From: Bryopsis sp. KO-2023 | Taxonomy: Eukaryota; Chlorophyta; Ulvophyceae; Bryopsidales; Bryopsidaceae | Reading direction: 5' to 3' | Assembly: GCA_030272585.1 (NCBI GenBank) | Contig: BSYQ01000009.1 | Location: 186,001-250,000, forward strand | Length of the DNA stretch: 64,000 nucleotides | Part shown: positions 44,713 through 54,479 of the stretch, one piece after another | Layout of the letters: every line of letters starts with the position of its first letter | Position numbering within the stretch: position 1 is the stretch's first letter | The notes under the pieces: generated by a model | Databases searched by the model: none | What the model saw: only the letters and a program-made list of their open reading frames with translations | Told to the model about the DNA's origin: nothing | Made by a program: the position numbers and the translations under genes

Positions 44713-46326
44713 ATGTCACGGGAAAGCGTAGCACAATCGCCACATCGCCATGATGATGGTGGTGATGGTGAGCCGATGGAAGCCGACGTTGTCGGACAGG
44801 TGTCCGTCAGAGGAGGAACTACACCGCGAGTTGTATCTCCGGGAACAGTTCCCGCTAGCTCTAGCGGAGTTTATGCCCGCTATGCCGACCACATGCGGTT
44901 GCATACGCGGCACCGAGAGCTACAGCGGGCTATTGATTCGCGGATAGCACATGTGGATCAACAGCTTGAAAATATCCACGGATTAATCGAGCAGACCCGC
45001 AATGACGGACAAGGCAATGTGCGACGTTTAACCGAGGCAACCCGGCGTTTGGATGGTTTGTATGCAGCACTCGACCGACAAGTTCAAGAGGTTCGTGAAA
45101 CTCTCACTCCACTTCGAGCGGAAGTGGCGACATACGCAAATGAACTGCGGACGTTACGAGAGAGCAACAATCAGGCTAACCAGCGCATTGATCAATTGAC
45201 TGCCCAAGTGGGAGAACTCCGACAAGCATTGCAGCATGCAGCGGAGAGTCGACGAAGGGATCGCACCGCAAATCAGCAATTCCGCGAGACCGCAAACGGA
45301 CAAATGCAACAGCTATTGCGCCGTTTGGCGGCGGTGGAGCAGCGGGTGGAACAAATTCCTACAGACGCACCACCAGCGGTAAACCCAGCTGAACTTGCAC
45401 GTATGGGAAATGCGGTCCGAGAAATTGGAGAACGTGTAACCCAAGTAACAAACACCTTGGCGGACACGCAACGAACGCAGAGAAATGCGTTCGACGCGCG
45501 ACTGGATGATCTGAGAAGGTCCGCGCGCGGAAGAACGGATGTAGTGGAACAGCAGTTAAATGCACGAGTGGATGAGGTGGTGGCAAAATTGGAGGAACTC
45601 GGCGGCGATGAAGTGGAAGAAGAAGTGGAAGGCAGACAAGCCATTCCGAACTTCTTTGACCCTGACCAACAAGGTCAGCCGCAAGTTGTTCCCCAACAAC
45701 CACCTCAGGTGGTGGCACCAGTGGTAGCGGCAGCGGCACGGCCGTTTGCGGTCGCCCCACTAAGGTTGCCCGCACCAGAACGGTTCTATCCAGAAAATAA
45801 GAACCGGGAGTTACCCTCGGAATGGATAGAGGGACTCACCACTCACTTTGATGCATTGAACGTCCACGATCCGGAGCGTGTCCCAATAGCATTGACCCTA
45901 CTCGGAGGCGCAGCGGCGGCTTGGGTAACTTCAACGCCCATGCAAAGAAGATATTTATCGGCGCTGTCGTGGGACGAATTTGTGGAACAATTCGTTTCGC
46001 GTTTTGAGCCTATTAACCGGGAGCGGCACAATCGGGACGAGCTCGGACGTCTAAAGCTTGCTGGCAGCATGAACATTGTGGACTACTGTCAGAAATTCCG
46101 ACTATACCGTTCGCGGTGTCGGGAGTTGAGCGACCAGGAGGCCTACAGAATATTTGAAGCCTCGTTGCCAACTCAATTGCAGTATGATCTTCGATTGCGG
46201 GCAGAGCTAGACGGAGATTACGAGGGCGCCCTCCAAATGATTCAGAACATTGGGGGAACGCTGTCCCAGATGACGGGCCGTTATAACCATACTATGGATC
46301 TGATCGATCTTCCAAAACTAAGGTAA
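44713..46326 (+). CDS. gag: Gag of Ty3/gypsy element 1, interrupted 5' part
   Basis: The frame opens at ATG 44713. Residues about 60-310 are predicted coiled coil (Arg/Gln/Leu-rich heptads). Residues about 345-525 match the retrotransposon Gag/capsid domain: an LPAPERF start, LTLLGGAAAAWV, FVEQFVSRFEP, YCQKFRLYRSRC and a final helix. True gag ends at 46287 (codon 525). The last 13 codons and stop at 46324-46326 come from the inserted foldback element. The zinc-knuckle part resumes after 47320 in the frame that results if the insertion and one duplication copy are disregarded (1033 bp, shifting the frame by one). Gag forms the particle that packages element RNA. Confidence 0.88.
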   Translation: MSRESVAQSPHRHDDGGDGEPMEADVVGQVSVRGGTTPRVVSPGTVPASSSGVYARYADHMRLHTRHRELQRAIDSRIAHVDQQLENIHGLIEQTRNDGQGNVRRLTEATRRLDGLYAALDRQVQEVRETLTPLRAEVATYANELRTLRESNNQANQRIDQLTAQVGELRQALQHAAESRRRDRTANQQFRETANGQMQQLLRRLAAVEQRVEQIPTDAPPAVNPAELARMGNAVREIGERVTQVTNTLADTQRTQRNAFDARLDDLRRSARGRTDVVEQQLNARVDEVVAKLEELGGDEVEEEVEGRQAIPNFFDPDQQGQPQVVPQQPPQVVAPVVAAAARPFAVAPLRLPAPERFYPENKNRELPSEWIEGLTTHFDALNVHDPERVPIALTLLGGAAAAWVTSTPMQRRYLSALSWDEFVEQFVSRFEPINRERHNRDELGRLKLAGSMNIVDYCQKFRLYRSRCRELSDQEAYRIFEASLPTQLQYDLRLRAELDGDYEGALQMIQNIGGTLSQMTGRYNHTMDLIDLPKLR

Positions 46327-47312
46327 TATTAGGTCACAGCAGTAATCCGACATCATAACTGCGTCCTAGAACCGATTTTAGCAATGATCGGTTTTTTTTT
46401 TTTTTTTTTTCATTTTTGGCTGATCGGTGATCGTGATCGTGATCGGCCGATCAAATGTTGATCGTGCTCTTGATCGTCCGATCACATGTTGATCGTGATC
46501 GTGATCGGTTCGCCGATCACCGATCTGATCGGTTGTTCCGATCACGATCCCGATCACGATCAAGCGCCGCGACCTGTCGGCACTTCATCGGCTGACCTTG
46601 ATCGGTGTGATCGTGATCGGCCGATCGTGATCGGACCTGCATCCGATCATGATCGGTACTGATCATTTGATCGACGAATTGATCGGTCTCGCGAAAATGC
46701 CGACAAGTCACCACCCGCAGGTGTTTCTGAGGTGGAAGGATTCGAACCGGGTACCTAACGGATTAGAAGCATACTCACTAACGCTTGGACCACTCGGAGC
46801 CACGGTTTGTAGGTCATCCGTGTCATTATATACGTGATCTGTCAGTCCGACAAACTGAGGTATATAATGACACGGATGACCTAGTGACCGTGGCTCCGAG
46901 TGGTCCAAGCGTTAATGCGTCTGTCTCTAGTCTGTTAGGTCCCAGGTTCGAATCCCTGCACCCCAGAAACACCTGCGGGTGGTGATTTCTCGGCATTTGT
47001 GATGGACCGATCAATTGACCGATCATGATCCGATCTAATCGGCATCTCCGATCACGATCACGATCACGATCAAGCGCCTCGCCCTGTCGGCGCTTGATCG
47101 GCCGATGTTGGACGGTGTGATCGTGATCGGCCGATCAAAGTTGGCCGATTAAATCGGTCAGCCGATCAGATTGGTGATCGGCCGATCTCCATCGATGATC
47201 GGCCAAACCGATTTGATCGGCGATCGATCGGATCGGAAAAACCCGATCACGATTTAATCGGTCGGACCGATCAATCCACGACCGATTAGATCGTGATCGG
47301 ATCCACAGTATG
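46288..47312. mobile_element. 1025-bp palindromic element inserted in gag, 8-bp TSD, paired tRNA-like core
   Basis: The ends are inverted: CATACTATGGATCTGATCG at the left and the near-complement of that at the right, ending CACAGTATG at 47312. An 8-bp duplication GTTATAAC flanks it (46280-46287 and 47313-47320) and fits the hAT pattern nTnnnnAn. The gag frame is continuous if the insertion is ignored, which fixes the boundaries independently. Arms at 46380-46705 and 46995-47300 are dense GATCGTGATCGG/CCGATCAC repeats. The centre (46709-46983) is a better-conserved palindrome with two tRNA-like modules. There is no transposase ORF. Confidence 0.85.
46709..46983. repeat. Inverted pair of tRNA-like modules
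   Basis: The outer stem is CCACCCGCAGGTGTTTCTG paired with its exact complement near 46963-46982. Inside, each arm has a perfect B box: GGATTCGAACC (46738-46748, minus-strand orientation) and GGTTCGAATCC (46945-46955, plus). Each also has an A-box-like TGGCTCCGAGTGG (46891-46903 and its complement at 46791-46803). The A-box variant and the following GGTCCAAGCG recall leucine/serine tRNAs. The loop end pairs GGTCATCCGTGTCATTATATA with its complement. Neither module has a convincing acceptor stem. Confidence 0.75.
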
Positions 47313-47320
47313 GTTATAAC

Positions 47321-47644
47321 CCGTTCCAGCAACAAACCCAAAGGGGCGGACGACGAGGCGGACAAAGAGGAGGTCGTTCCGGAAGAGGTGGCAGACAAAC
47401 ACAATCCGCGCCGCAAGGGTCAACAACCGGCGGCGGAAGCGGATATGGATACACCTCATTTGCTGGAGGTACTGGCGCTGGATCACAAGCAAGTGTTCAG
47501 GGCGGAAGAGGTCAGTCAAGAGGGAACCGAAGAGGAGGTGGCCGACAAAGCCAACAGGGAACACAAATGTCCCTTGGCACCTGTACCGTTTGCAATAAGA
47601 CTGGTCATACAGCGGCCAATTGCAGACAGAAACAGGGAAACTAG
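47321..47644 (+). CDS. gag: Gag of gypsy element 1, 3' part with zinc knuckle
   Basis: This segment continues gag after the insertion. It is rich in Gly, Arg and Gln (RGG-type stretches) and ends with one CCHC zinc knuckle, CTVCNKTGHTAANC, followed by a TAG at 47642-47644. The frame agrees with the upstream gag when the insertion and one duplication copy are disregarded. The knuckle binds element RNA. Confidence 0.85.
   Translation, partial: PFQQQTQRGGRRGGQRGGRSGRGGRQTQSAPQGSTTGGGSGYGYTSFAGGTGAGSQASVQGGRGQSRGNRRGGGRQSQQGTQMSLGTCTVCNKTGHTAANCRQKQGN
47635..47641 (+). promoter_or_regulatory. -1 ribosomal frameshift heptamer (gag-pol, element 1)
   Basis: GGGAAAC lies in the gag frame as G-GGA-AAC immediately before the gag stop TAG. 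It is a canonical X-XXY-YYZ slippery site. The pol frame is exactly -1 relative to gag and is open across this point. A downstream pairing structure was not evaluated. Confidence 0.7.
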
Positions 47645-48837
47645 CCTCCTCCGATCGGGCTGCCGGAGAGGTAAAACGACCTGGCAGGCGGAAAAATCGC
47701 CGACTGAAGCAAGCCCACAAGAGGGGATCGGCGGCGAGACTGAACCATGCAGTACCACAAGGGGATAAAAGGAAGAAGCGGGTTAGAAGGGGTGTCCGGG
47801 GTGGACAAGGAAGAAAACGTGCAAGTGTGATAAACAAGTTATTAGCGGCTATGGAAGGATTCTCTAGAGGACGTCAAGCGGATTGTTCCAACGTGCATGA
47901 TACCCCGGGGGTATCGCTCAGTAGGCACATTGGCAACCTGAACATGACCGACTCTGGATGTTTTGGCGGAAACCGGCAGGACCAAAGTCCGGTAAGGGGA
48001 GGTGGACAACATCCTACAGTTTGGCAAGAGTGGAGAGGGAAGACGCAAGCCCCCACGAGAGAGAGCGCGAACCCTCCGGCCAACAAAGCAAACCGCTCTG
48101 GAATTAAACCTTGGCGGCGGAGTTTGGCTATTGAGAGCCGAAGTTGTGACACAAAACAACCACTGCGGATGTCATCAAGTAGCACTGGCTGCCAGACACT
48201 TCCTCTGGAACAGTCGGCGCTCTCCGCAGTAGCCCGTCCTACAGGCCAAGTTCGTTCCACCAAACAAACTTCTAGTACTTCTGAACCTGGAAGGAGGACA
48301 TTGGTTACCTCTATTAGCGAAGCTGACGCTATTGGTACCTTGTTCCGGGTCGAAGTGAAAATCGCCAATCACCCGGTGACGGCGCTTATCGACAGTGGCG
48401 CATCGGGCGATTTCATTGCGGAAGATGTGGTCAAGTTGTTGGACCGCAAGTTGGAGAAGGTGGAATCCCCCACCGAAGTCTCACTAGCGGATGGAACAAA
48501 AGTGGAGGTTAAGCATCAAGTCCGAACAGTAGTGCGGATTGGCCCCACAACGTCCACCACAACTTTGTACGTGTTACCGAAGACAAGTCATTCAATCATC
48601 TTGGGGAAACCATGGCTAGCAAGAGTCAACCCACAGATAGATTGGAGGGAACACGAAATGCACATCTCTAGGCGGAACCAACCAGATGCTCTTGTAAAGG
48701 GTATCCCGCCAGGAGTGGTGCCGACTATATCTGAGGAGAAACCGTTAAAAGGAGAGTTCATGACCGCTAAAGCAGCAGCTAAAGCGCTCAGACAAAGGAG
48801 AAAGCGTTCGTGTCTTGTTCTCGTGAGACAAGCGTGA
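47641..48837 (+). CDS. pol: Pol of gypsy element 1, protease part, ends at an in-frame UGA
   Basis: This is the pol frame entered by the -1 shift. An Arg/Lys-rich linker leads to the aspartic protease, with ALIDSGASGDFI carrying the D-S-G active-site triad and later SHSIILGKPWL as the conserved flap/ILG block. Translation stops at TGA 48835-48837. The reverse transcriptase follows in the same frame, so a single nonsense codon separates the two. The element is therefore probably inactive, unless readthrough occurs. Confidence 0.82.
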   Translation, partial: LASSDRAAGEVKRPGRRKNRRLKQAHKRGSAARLNHAVPQGDKRKKRVRRGVRGGQGRKRASVINKLLAAMEGFSRGRQADCSNVHDTPGVSLSRHIGNLNMTDSGCFGGNRQDQSPVRGGGQHPTVWQEWRGKTQAPTRESANPPANKANRSGIKPWRRSLAIESRSCDTKQPLRMSSSSTGCQTLPLEQSALSAVARPTGQVRSTKQTSSTSEPGRRTLVTSISEADAIGTLFRVEVKIANHPVTALIDSGASGDFIAEDVVKLLDRKLEKVESPTEVSLADGTKVEVKHQVRTVVRIGPTTSTTTLYVLPKTSHSIILGKPWLARVNPQIDWREHEMHISRRNQPDALVKGIPPGVVPTISEEKPLKGEFMTAKAAAKALRQRRKRSCLVLVRQA

Positions 48838-50733
48838 AGGAATCCGACAGAAACAGATGGGAAGAGGAAGTTGGAGTTACTGTTAATACATCCTACAACG
48901 GGCAAAGTATCAGCATTTCCAGAGGCCGACAAACCTTTGGAGGAACCAACCGAACTACCGAAGGAAGTGGATCCACGGTTTGGGGACGCTCTCAAGAAGA
49001 TACCTGAGAAGGTTATCAGAGACGCGTTTAAGAGGAATGCTGACATGTTTCCGGCAGATTTACCTGGAATAGCGCCTTTGCGGCCCAAATACGATATGAG
49101 GATCGATTTGGAACCAGGGACAAAGCCTGCTTGGCGGCCGTTGTACAAGTACAGTCCCGCAGAGTTGGACGAGATGAAGACCCAAATCGATTTCCTACTC
49201 GAGAAGGGGTTTATCCGGCCATCGCATTCCCCATACGGAGCACCGATATTGTTCGTGCCCAAGAAGGAGGGAACAATGCGAATGTGCATTGATTACCGCG
49301 TTTTGAACCGCCACACGGTCAAAACCAGGTATCCTCTGCCGCGGACTGAGGAATTGTTCGACCGACTTGGGGGAAGTCGTTACTTCACCAAGATCGACTT
49401 GCGAACAGGATATTGGCAGCAGCGTCTAGACCCGGCGGACGTGCACAAGAGCGCATTCAGAAGCAGATACGGCCACTATGAGTTTTTAGTGGTACCGTTC
49501 GGGCTAACGGGAGCCCCAGGATACTTCATGTCGATGCTCAACGACATCCTGCGGGAGCACCTGGACGACTTCGTCGTTGTTTTCCTCGATGACATCTTGG
49601 TATTTTCGCGGACAGCTAAAGACCATGCCCGTCATGTGGAGGCGGTTCTGGCGAAACTTCGGGAGCAGAAGCTATACTGCAAACTGCCGAAGTGCGAGCT
49701 GGCGCGGACAGGAGTAGAATATCTCGGACATTGGATATCAGCGGCCGGCGTTATGCCTATGGACGACAAGGTGGCGAAGCTTAAGAAGTGGCCACGTCCT
49801 ACAAACATCACTGAAGTACGTTCCTTCTTAGGAATGGCGAGCTATTACCGCAAGTTTATCTTCCGGTTTAGTGAAATAGCCGCCCCACTTCATGAATTGA
49901 CCAAGGCAAACGTGGTATTCCGCTGGACTGAGGCGTGCCAGAAGGCATTCAAGACATTGCGGACATGTCTCAGTGAGAGTCCGGTCCTACTATTTCCTGA
50001 CTTACGGAAACCGTTCACGGTTTTCACGGATTCCAGCAACCATGCTGTAGGAGGTGTGTTATGCCAAGAGGGAGCTGGCGGACAACTGCAACCAATCGCA
50101 TATGAGAGTCACAAACTCATACCCGCTGAGCGGAACTACCCTGTACACGAACAGGAGTTGTTGGCGGTGGTGCATTGTCTCCGCACCTGGCGACACTACC
50201 TTGAGGGACGGAAATTTGAGCTCCGGACGGATAATGCGAGCCTTTTGTATCTCCGGACACAACCCACGTTAACACGGCGACAAGCACGTTGGGTGGAGCT
50301 ACTAAGTGCCTTTGATTTTGCCATTGTGCATATTAAAGGGACCGCCAACATTGTGGCGGACGCATTATCCCGACGACCTTTACGTGAGGACACGGAAGTG
50401 CCTTGCGGCGGCGGACAAAAACACCCCCCAGGACGACAAAAGCCTGGGGTGGGATCCCGCAAGACAGATGAAGACTTAAGCGGACAGGCCACTAGACCTG
50501 ACCGCCCGGGGAAAGGACAATTGGGGGACTGGGCATCGGACCAGTCGGAGGTAGCTTTTGATGAGCCCCCATTGAAATTTTGGGATCCGTCAGCTGAAGA
50601 AGTGGAAGCACTTGCTCGACGTGCCCCGGAGGCCAACACGGACGACAAAATTAGTAGGCTGGACGACAAAGTTAGTCGGACACAGGCCGACAAAGTTGAT
50701 CCGTTGAGGGAGGAGTCTGGCGATAGGGTGTAA
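48838..50733 (+). CDS. pol: Pol of gypsy element 1, reverse transcriptase and RNase H; integrase missing
   Basis: The frame continues from the protease after the UGA, with the first internal ATG at 48871. Numbering from that ATG, the reverse transcriptase spans residues about 110-290, with the catalytic box VFLDDILVF (D240, D241). The RNase H spans about 380-510 and includes FTVFTDSSNHA and ELLAVVHCLRTWRHYLEG, ending ADALSRR. A Lys/Asp-rich tail follows. The reading frame runs into an unrelated LTR at 50729 and stops at 50731-50733. No integrase or chromodomain remains in the window, so the copy is truncated by that insertion. Confidence 0.88.
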   Translation, partial: RNPTETDGKRKLELLLIHPTTGKVSAFPEADKPLEEPTELPKEVDPRFGDALKKIPEKVIRDAFKRNADMFPADLPGIAPLRPKYDMRIDLEPGTKPAWRPLYKYSPAELDEMKTQIDFLLEKGFIRPSHSPYGAPILFVPKKEGTMRMCIDYRVLNRHTVKTRYPLPRTEELFDRLGGSRYFTKIDLRTGYWQQRLDPADVHKSAFRSRYGHYEFLVVPFGLTGAPGYFMSMLNDILREHLDDFVVVFLDDILVFSRTAKDHARHVEAVLAKLREQKLYCKLPKCELARTGVEYLGHWISAAGVMPMDDKVAKLKKWPRPTNITEVRSFLGMASYYRKFIFRFSEIAAPLHELTKANVVFRWTEACQKAFKTLRTCLSESPVLLFPDLRKPFTVFTDSSNHAVGGVLCQEGAGGQLQPIAYESHKLIPAERNYPVHEQELLAVVHCLRTWRHYLEGRKFELRTDNASLLYLRTQPTLTRRQARWVELLSAFDFAIVHIKGTANIVADALSRRPLREDTEVPCGGGQKHPPGRQKPGVGSRKTDEDLSGQATRPDRPGKGQLGDWASDQSEVAFDEPPLKFWDPSAEEVEALARRAPEANTDDKISRLDDKVSRTQADKVDPLREESGDRV

Positions 50734-51244
50734 CGATTCTGCCCTGCAGATCGCTTTTTCCGCTTCAGTCTACCGAAGACTGCGACCCTGTCGGTCTGCC
50801 AGTCTGAACCGCCTGTTCTATTGAACGGCCATGAGAGAGACACTTGAACCCAGCAAGGTTCAAGGGCGAGATAAGTTCCAAACAAAGGTTAGGTTTAGTT
50901 ACAAGAACGTTCAAACCCCAAGAACTTATAGAATACCCTAGCAGCCTTGATCCCAACTGATCATAGGCTGTAACATCAGTCTGCATCAGTACTGCAAGCT
51001 ATCAGATCTTGCAGTCCTGTCAATCAGAGCCCAGCTCAGCCCCACGGCCATTCCTGTGGTGCTGAGCGACCTTCTAGAACATTCTAGCTGACAGCTCAGT
51101 AGTCCACGTACTACTTCACTGACAGCACACCCTGACTGACTGTACGCTGCCTCAGGGCAGCCAGACTCCTACTTAAAGTACTGCAGCACTGTCAGCAAGC
51201 CTGCTGACGTACTGCAGCGCTGGCAAAAACCCTGATTCGCTACA
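50729..51244 (-). repeat. LTR of a minus-strand retrotransposon inserted into gypsy element 1
   Basis: The segment begins TGTAACGA and ends TCGCTACA, giving a terminal inverted repeat with one mismatch. On the minus strand it is directly preceded by a polypurine tract (GATGGGGAGGAA, complement of 51245-51256), so it is the 3' LTR of an element reading leftwards. The five bases before it are TAGGG. The second LTR is not in the window. Confidence 0.65.
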
Positions 51245-51257
51245 TTCCTCCCCATCT
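51245..51257 (-). promoter_or_regulatory. Polypurine tract of the minus-strand element
   Basis: On the minus strand AGATGGGGAGGAA abuts the LTR start TGTAGCGA. Such tracts prime plus-strand DNA synthesis in LTR retrotransposons. A similar run (GATGGGGAGGGGG) occurs near 53050. Confidence 0.6.
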
Positions 51258-53990
51258 GAACTGCAGTAGCCCCTTACTGCACTTTGACTGAAATAAATCA
51301 ACCTTTTAGGGAAATTCCATAGCTCAATAAAGATCTGAAAACTCATCATCAAATCAAACCCTACTCCCTTGTAGGTCTATTAGAACATTAACAACCAAAG
51401 AACCCTGCTGCACACTTGAACTTATGTTGCTGCAGCTTCTCACTTCCTTGGCATATAAAACACAACTAAGAAATAGTGTTTCGCTCAAGGTCACAACCCT
51501 TGCAAATATAAAGCCTCAAAGTTTAGTTTGAAAAGTTGCTATCCCATCTTGTCAACTGCCAAACACCTTCTGGAAGGACTGACCAACTGAAAATATCCTT
51601 TCGAAAAATTGCAAAATAAAGTATATGCTTCTTTCTCAACATTCTGATGCATACCTGTGAATTGCCTAGAAAACTGCTTAGATAAATCCCAATAGCACAA
51701 ATAAGAGAACCAAACGAACTTCTCTTTCGGAATTGTAATGTGCTACTGAACAAAATTCAATTCCTTTCTGCAGCCTGTGAACTCAATATATATATTTTTT
51801 TATCTTGACTATTAGAGAATCCAACAGAAAAATAGCAAAAATCTGCTGCAGCTTTTAGGATCTCAGCAATTCACCTTTCTGCCTTCTTTAAGACCTGAAT
51901 GTTGCTATTCAGAAATCATTTGCCAATGATGAAAGAAAGCCACCAAATATTTTGCAACTACCAAAACTTCTGAAACTTCATGTTGTCCGATAATTTCCAA
52001 CCCAACATTTGCATATTGAAAACCTGCAAACTGCCACTACCACAGTCTGCAAATTCTCTCCGCAACTACTGCCACAGTCTGCAACCCTGCAAACTGGTGC
52101 TGCCAAAATTTGCAACTTAGCAAAATATCACTCTCTCAATATGCAAGCTGTTTTGGAAATTTCTTTATGGTAGAAAGAACTTCCGTCAATCAACCTTTTC
52201 CTTTTAAACAAAGGGATAAGATTCCAACCTTTCGAAAACCAAGAGGTCAGCAATCACTCCAGCAGCTCCTCAGAGTTGAAGCTCCTTGCTGCCTAGTGAT
52301 CTGCAGCATGTCTCCAGCAATCACTCTAGCAGCTCCTCAGAGTTGAAGCTCCTTGCTGCTTTCTCTCTCCTGAGTCATGAATGTTCAGAGTACCTACAGA
52401 TTGATTGCATTAATTGTTCCCGAGTTCTTCTATGTCTTCTCCGGTTTTCCCATATATGAATGTATACAGATCAGAAAATATGAAAACCCAGAAATTCCAC
52501 TTGGCCTATCTCGCCTTAATGAAATCAACCCTTTCTTTCAACCAACAAGACTTCACTCAGAGCTATTCCCTTTTTCTTTTTATCCAATAACTGAGTGCTG
52601 AAAGAATTCATACCAATGTACTCTCTGAAATTCAATAACCTCAAGTAAGCACCAATCTAACTGATTCAATCAATGGTCATGCAAACTTCTGTAAATTCCA
52701 AACCAACTAAATCCACAGCAAAATATGTGCCATGTACCAAAATATTTCAGTCCACCAGAAACTCCCTTGCTAAGACTGCAAATGTTTAATTCTGCATCGT
52801 CCTAAAGTAGTGAACTATGCTTAGTTCCTCGATCCACTCTGCAAGAATAGTATAACTGAAAACACATATTTACTGACCACCAAGATATTGCAAACACTAT
52901 CCATGAATTCCCATCAGCTCTGAAAGAGTACAACTAACAACCTCTTTCTTTCCTTTGAAACCTTGATAAAGATGTGTGTATCTTTGCAACACCTACTGAA
53001 ACAAATGCAATGTTGGAAAAACAAAAATAAAACGCATCGGTTGAACCGAGGCCCCCTCCCCATCTGAAATGGAGCTTGTCCTCAAGCAACCATGCAACCA
53101 TGCAAAACCATATCAATGTACCAGCTACAGAAAGTTGAGCTGTTCGGAGCAGCCAAAATAACCCCAAACAACTGAACAAACTACTTCAGAAAACAAGCCT
53201 GAAAAACTGAAGGCCTGAATTTGCTCTGCAAAAGTCAGAATAATCTGCTGCCCCAGATTGTAACCAAATGTTCAGTTTTCAACCTTTCTGATATATTTTG
53301 TTCACACAAATATACACCAACTATGCCACCAAAGATCAAGGCTATTTCTGCTTCATTTACCAGAAAAGAAATAGAGAATAAAGAAAACACAGAAAATTTT
53401 GCAGCCCTGTAAAGTGCCTCTGCAACTAACAGGTTCTGCACCTGCAATGTGCCAACTGCTCATAACACTTTTGCAGATCTGCCTGCAAAATTTCACAATC
53501 CCTTGAAAGATTTTCTTTTCTTCATCTAACGGAGTCCTCTGATCTCCACAGAAAATCCAAACCATAATCTCCGTAAAATCTTTGTCTCCTTGAAAGTCTG
53601 TCAACTGAATCCAATATATTGAATCAGAAACAGAATCAGCATTCCATACTTCAGTCACTACCCTTGCAGCTGCAACAATAGTGAACTCTGCCACTGAAAA
53701 ATGCTATTTCTGATCCTCTTTGACAAAAGATTCTGAAGCCTTATGAGTTTGTCAAACTCTCCTTCATAATTGTATCTAAATGTGTTCTCTTTTTTTTTTT
53801 TTTAAATATACCAACCAAATCTGAGTATCGTCATGTTGGTACACTGACTTGTAATAAAGAAGTCAGACTTTCTGCACAACTGCAACCATTTGCAGTTCAA
53901 GAATAAAATCTAACTTTCTGACTTTTAAGTTCTTCAAAAACAAACAATCTGCCACAAAACATGTGGTCTGCATCAACTTAGAGTCCCTCC

Positions 53991-54479
53991 CTAGACTCTT
54001 CTCAACTCCCAAAACTGGGGTACACTTGAACAAACATTCTTAAGGGAATCTGCACTTAGTTTCCCCTGTTCAAGCTCCTTTCTTACCGAAAAACCTGATG
54101 TGTCTGCCCTCAGATCAACATCAGTACCTTTACTCTCAGAAATACTGTGCAGCTCAGGTTCAGGTGGGGCCCCACCTAATCCTGCACTGCCTGACATCAC
54201 CTGCAGGCTGGGTGTGGCTTCACTTGGCTCATCACCTCCTGCCTCAGAGACCAGAGCGGTTGTGGCTTCACACAGCCCACAGCCCTCCTTCGTTGTCTCT
54301 ATATCCTTCACCAAACATTCTGCAAATGTGGCTACACACGGCTCTCCACCTGCAAAATTCAACACTGAAACTGCAGGATCCCCTTCAGATATGGCTACAC
54401 ATGGCTCTGTATCTGCAAGGTTCTCCATCATCTTCTTCTTTGTCGCCTCCCCATCAGGTGTGAACCCCTGGCTCATCAC
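53991..54479 (-). CDS. Degenerate-repeat ORF in LTR remnant, function unknown
   Basis: A 162-aa frame on the minus strand is acidic and contains variants of a short E-P-C-V-A-x-x-E unit. It resembles no family I know. It lies in the same orientation as the minus-strand LTR element and may be the remains of an element-specific protein, or a by-product of the tandem repeat. It shows no splice or promoter support. Confidence 0.25.
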   Translation of the reverse strand: MMSQGFTPDGEATKKKMMENLADTEPCVAISEGDPAVSVLNFAGGEPCVATFAECLVKDIETTKEGCGLCEATTALVSEAGGDEPSEATPSLQVMSGSAGLGGAPPEPELHSISESKGTDVDLRADTSGFSVRKELEQGKLSADSLKNVCSSVPQFWELRRV

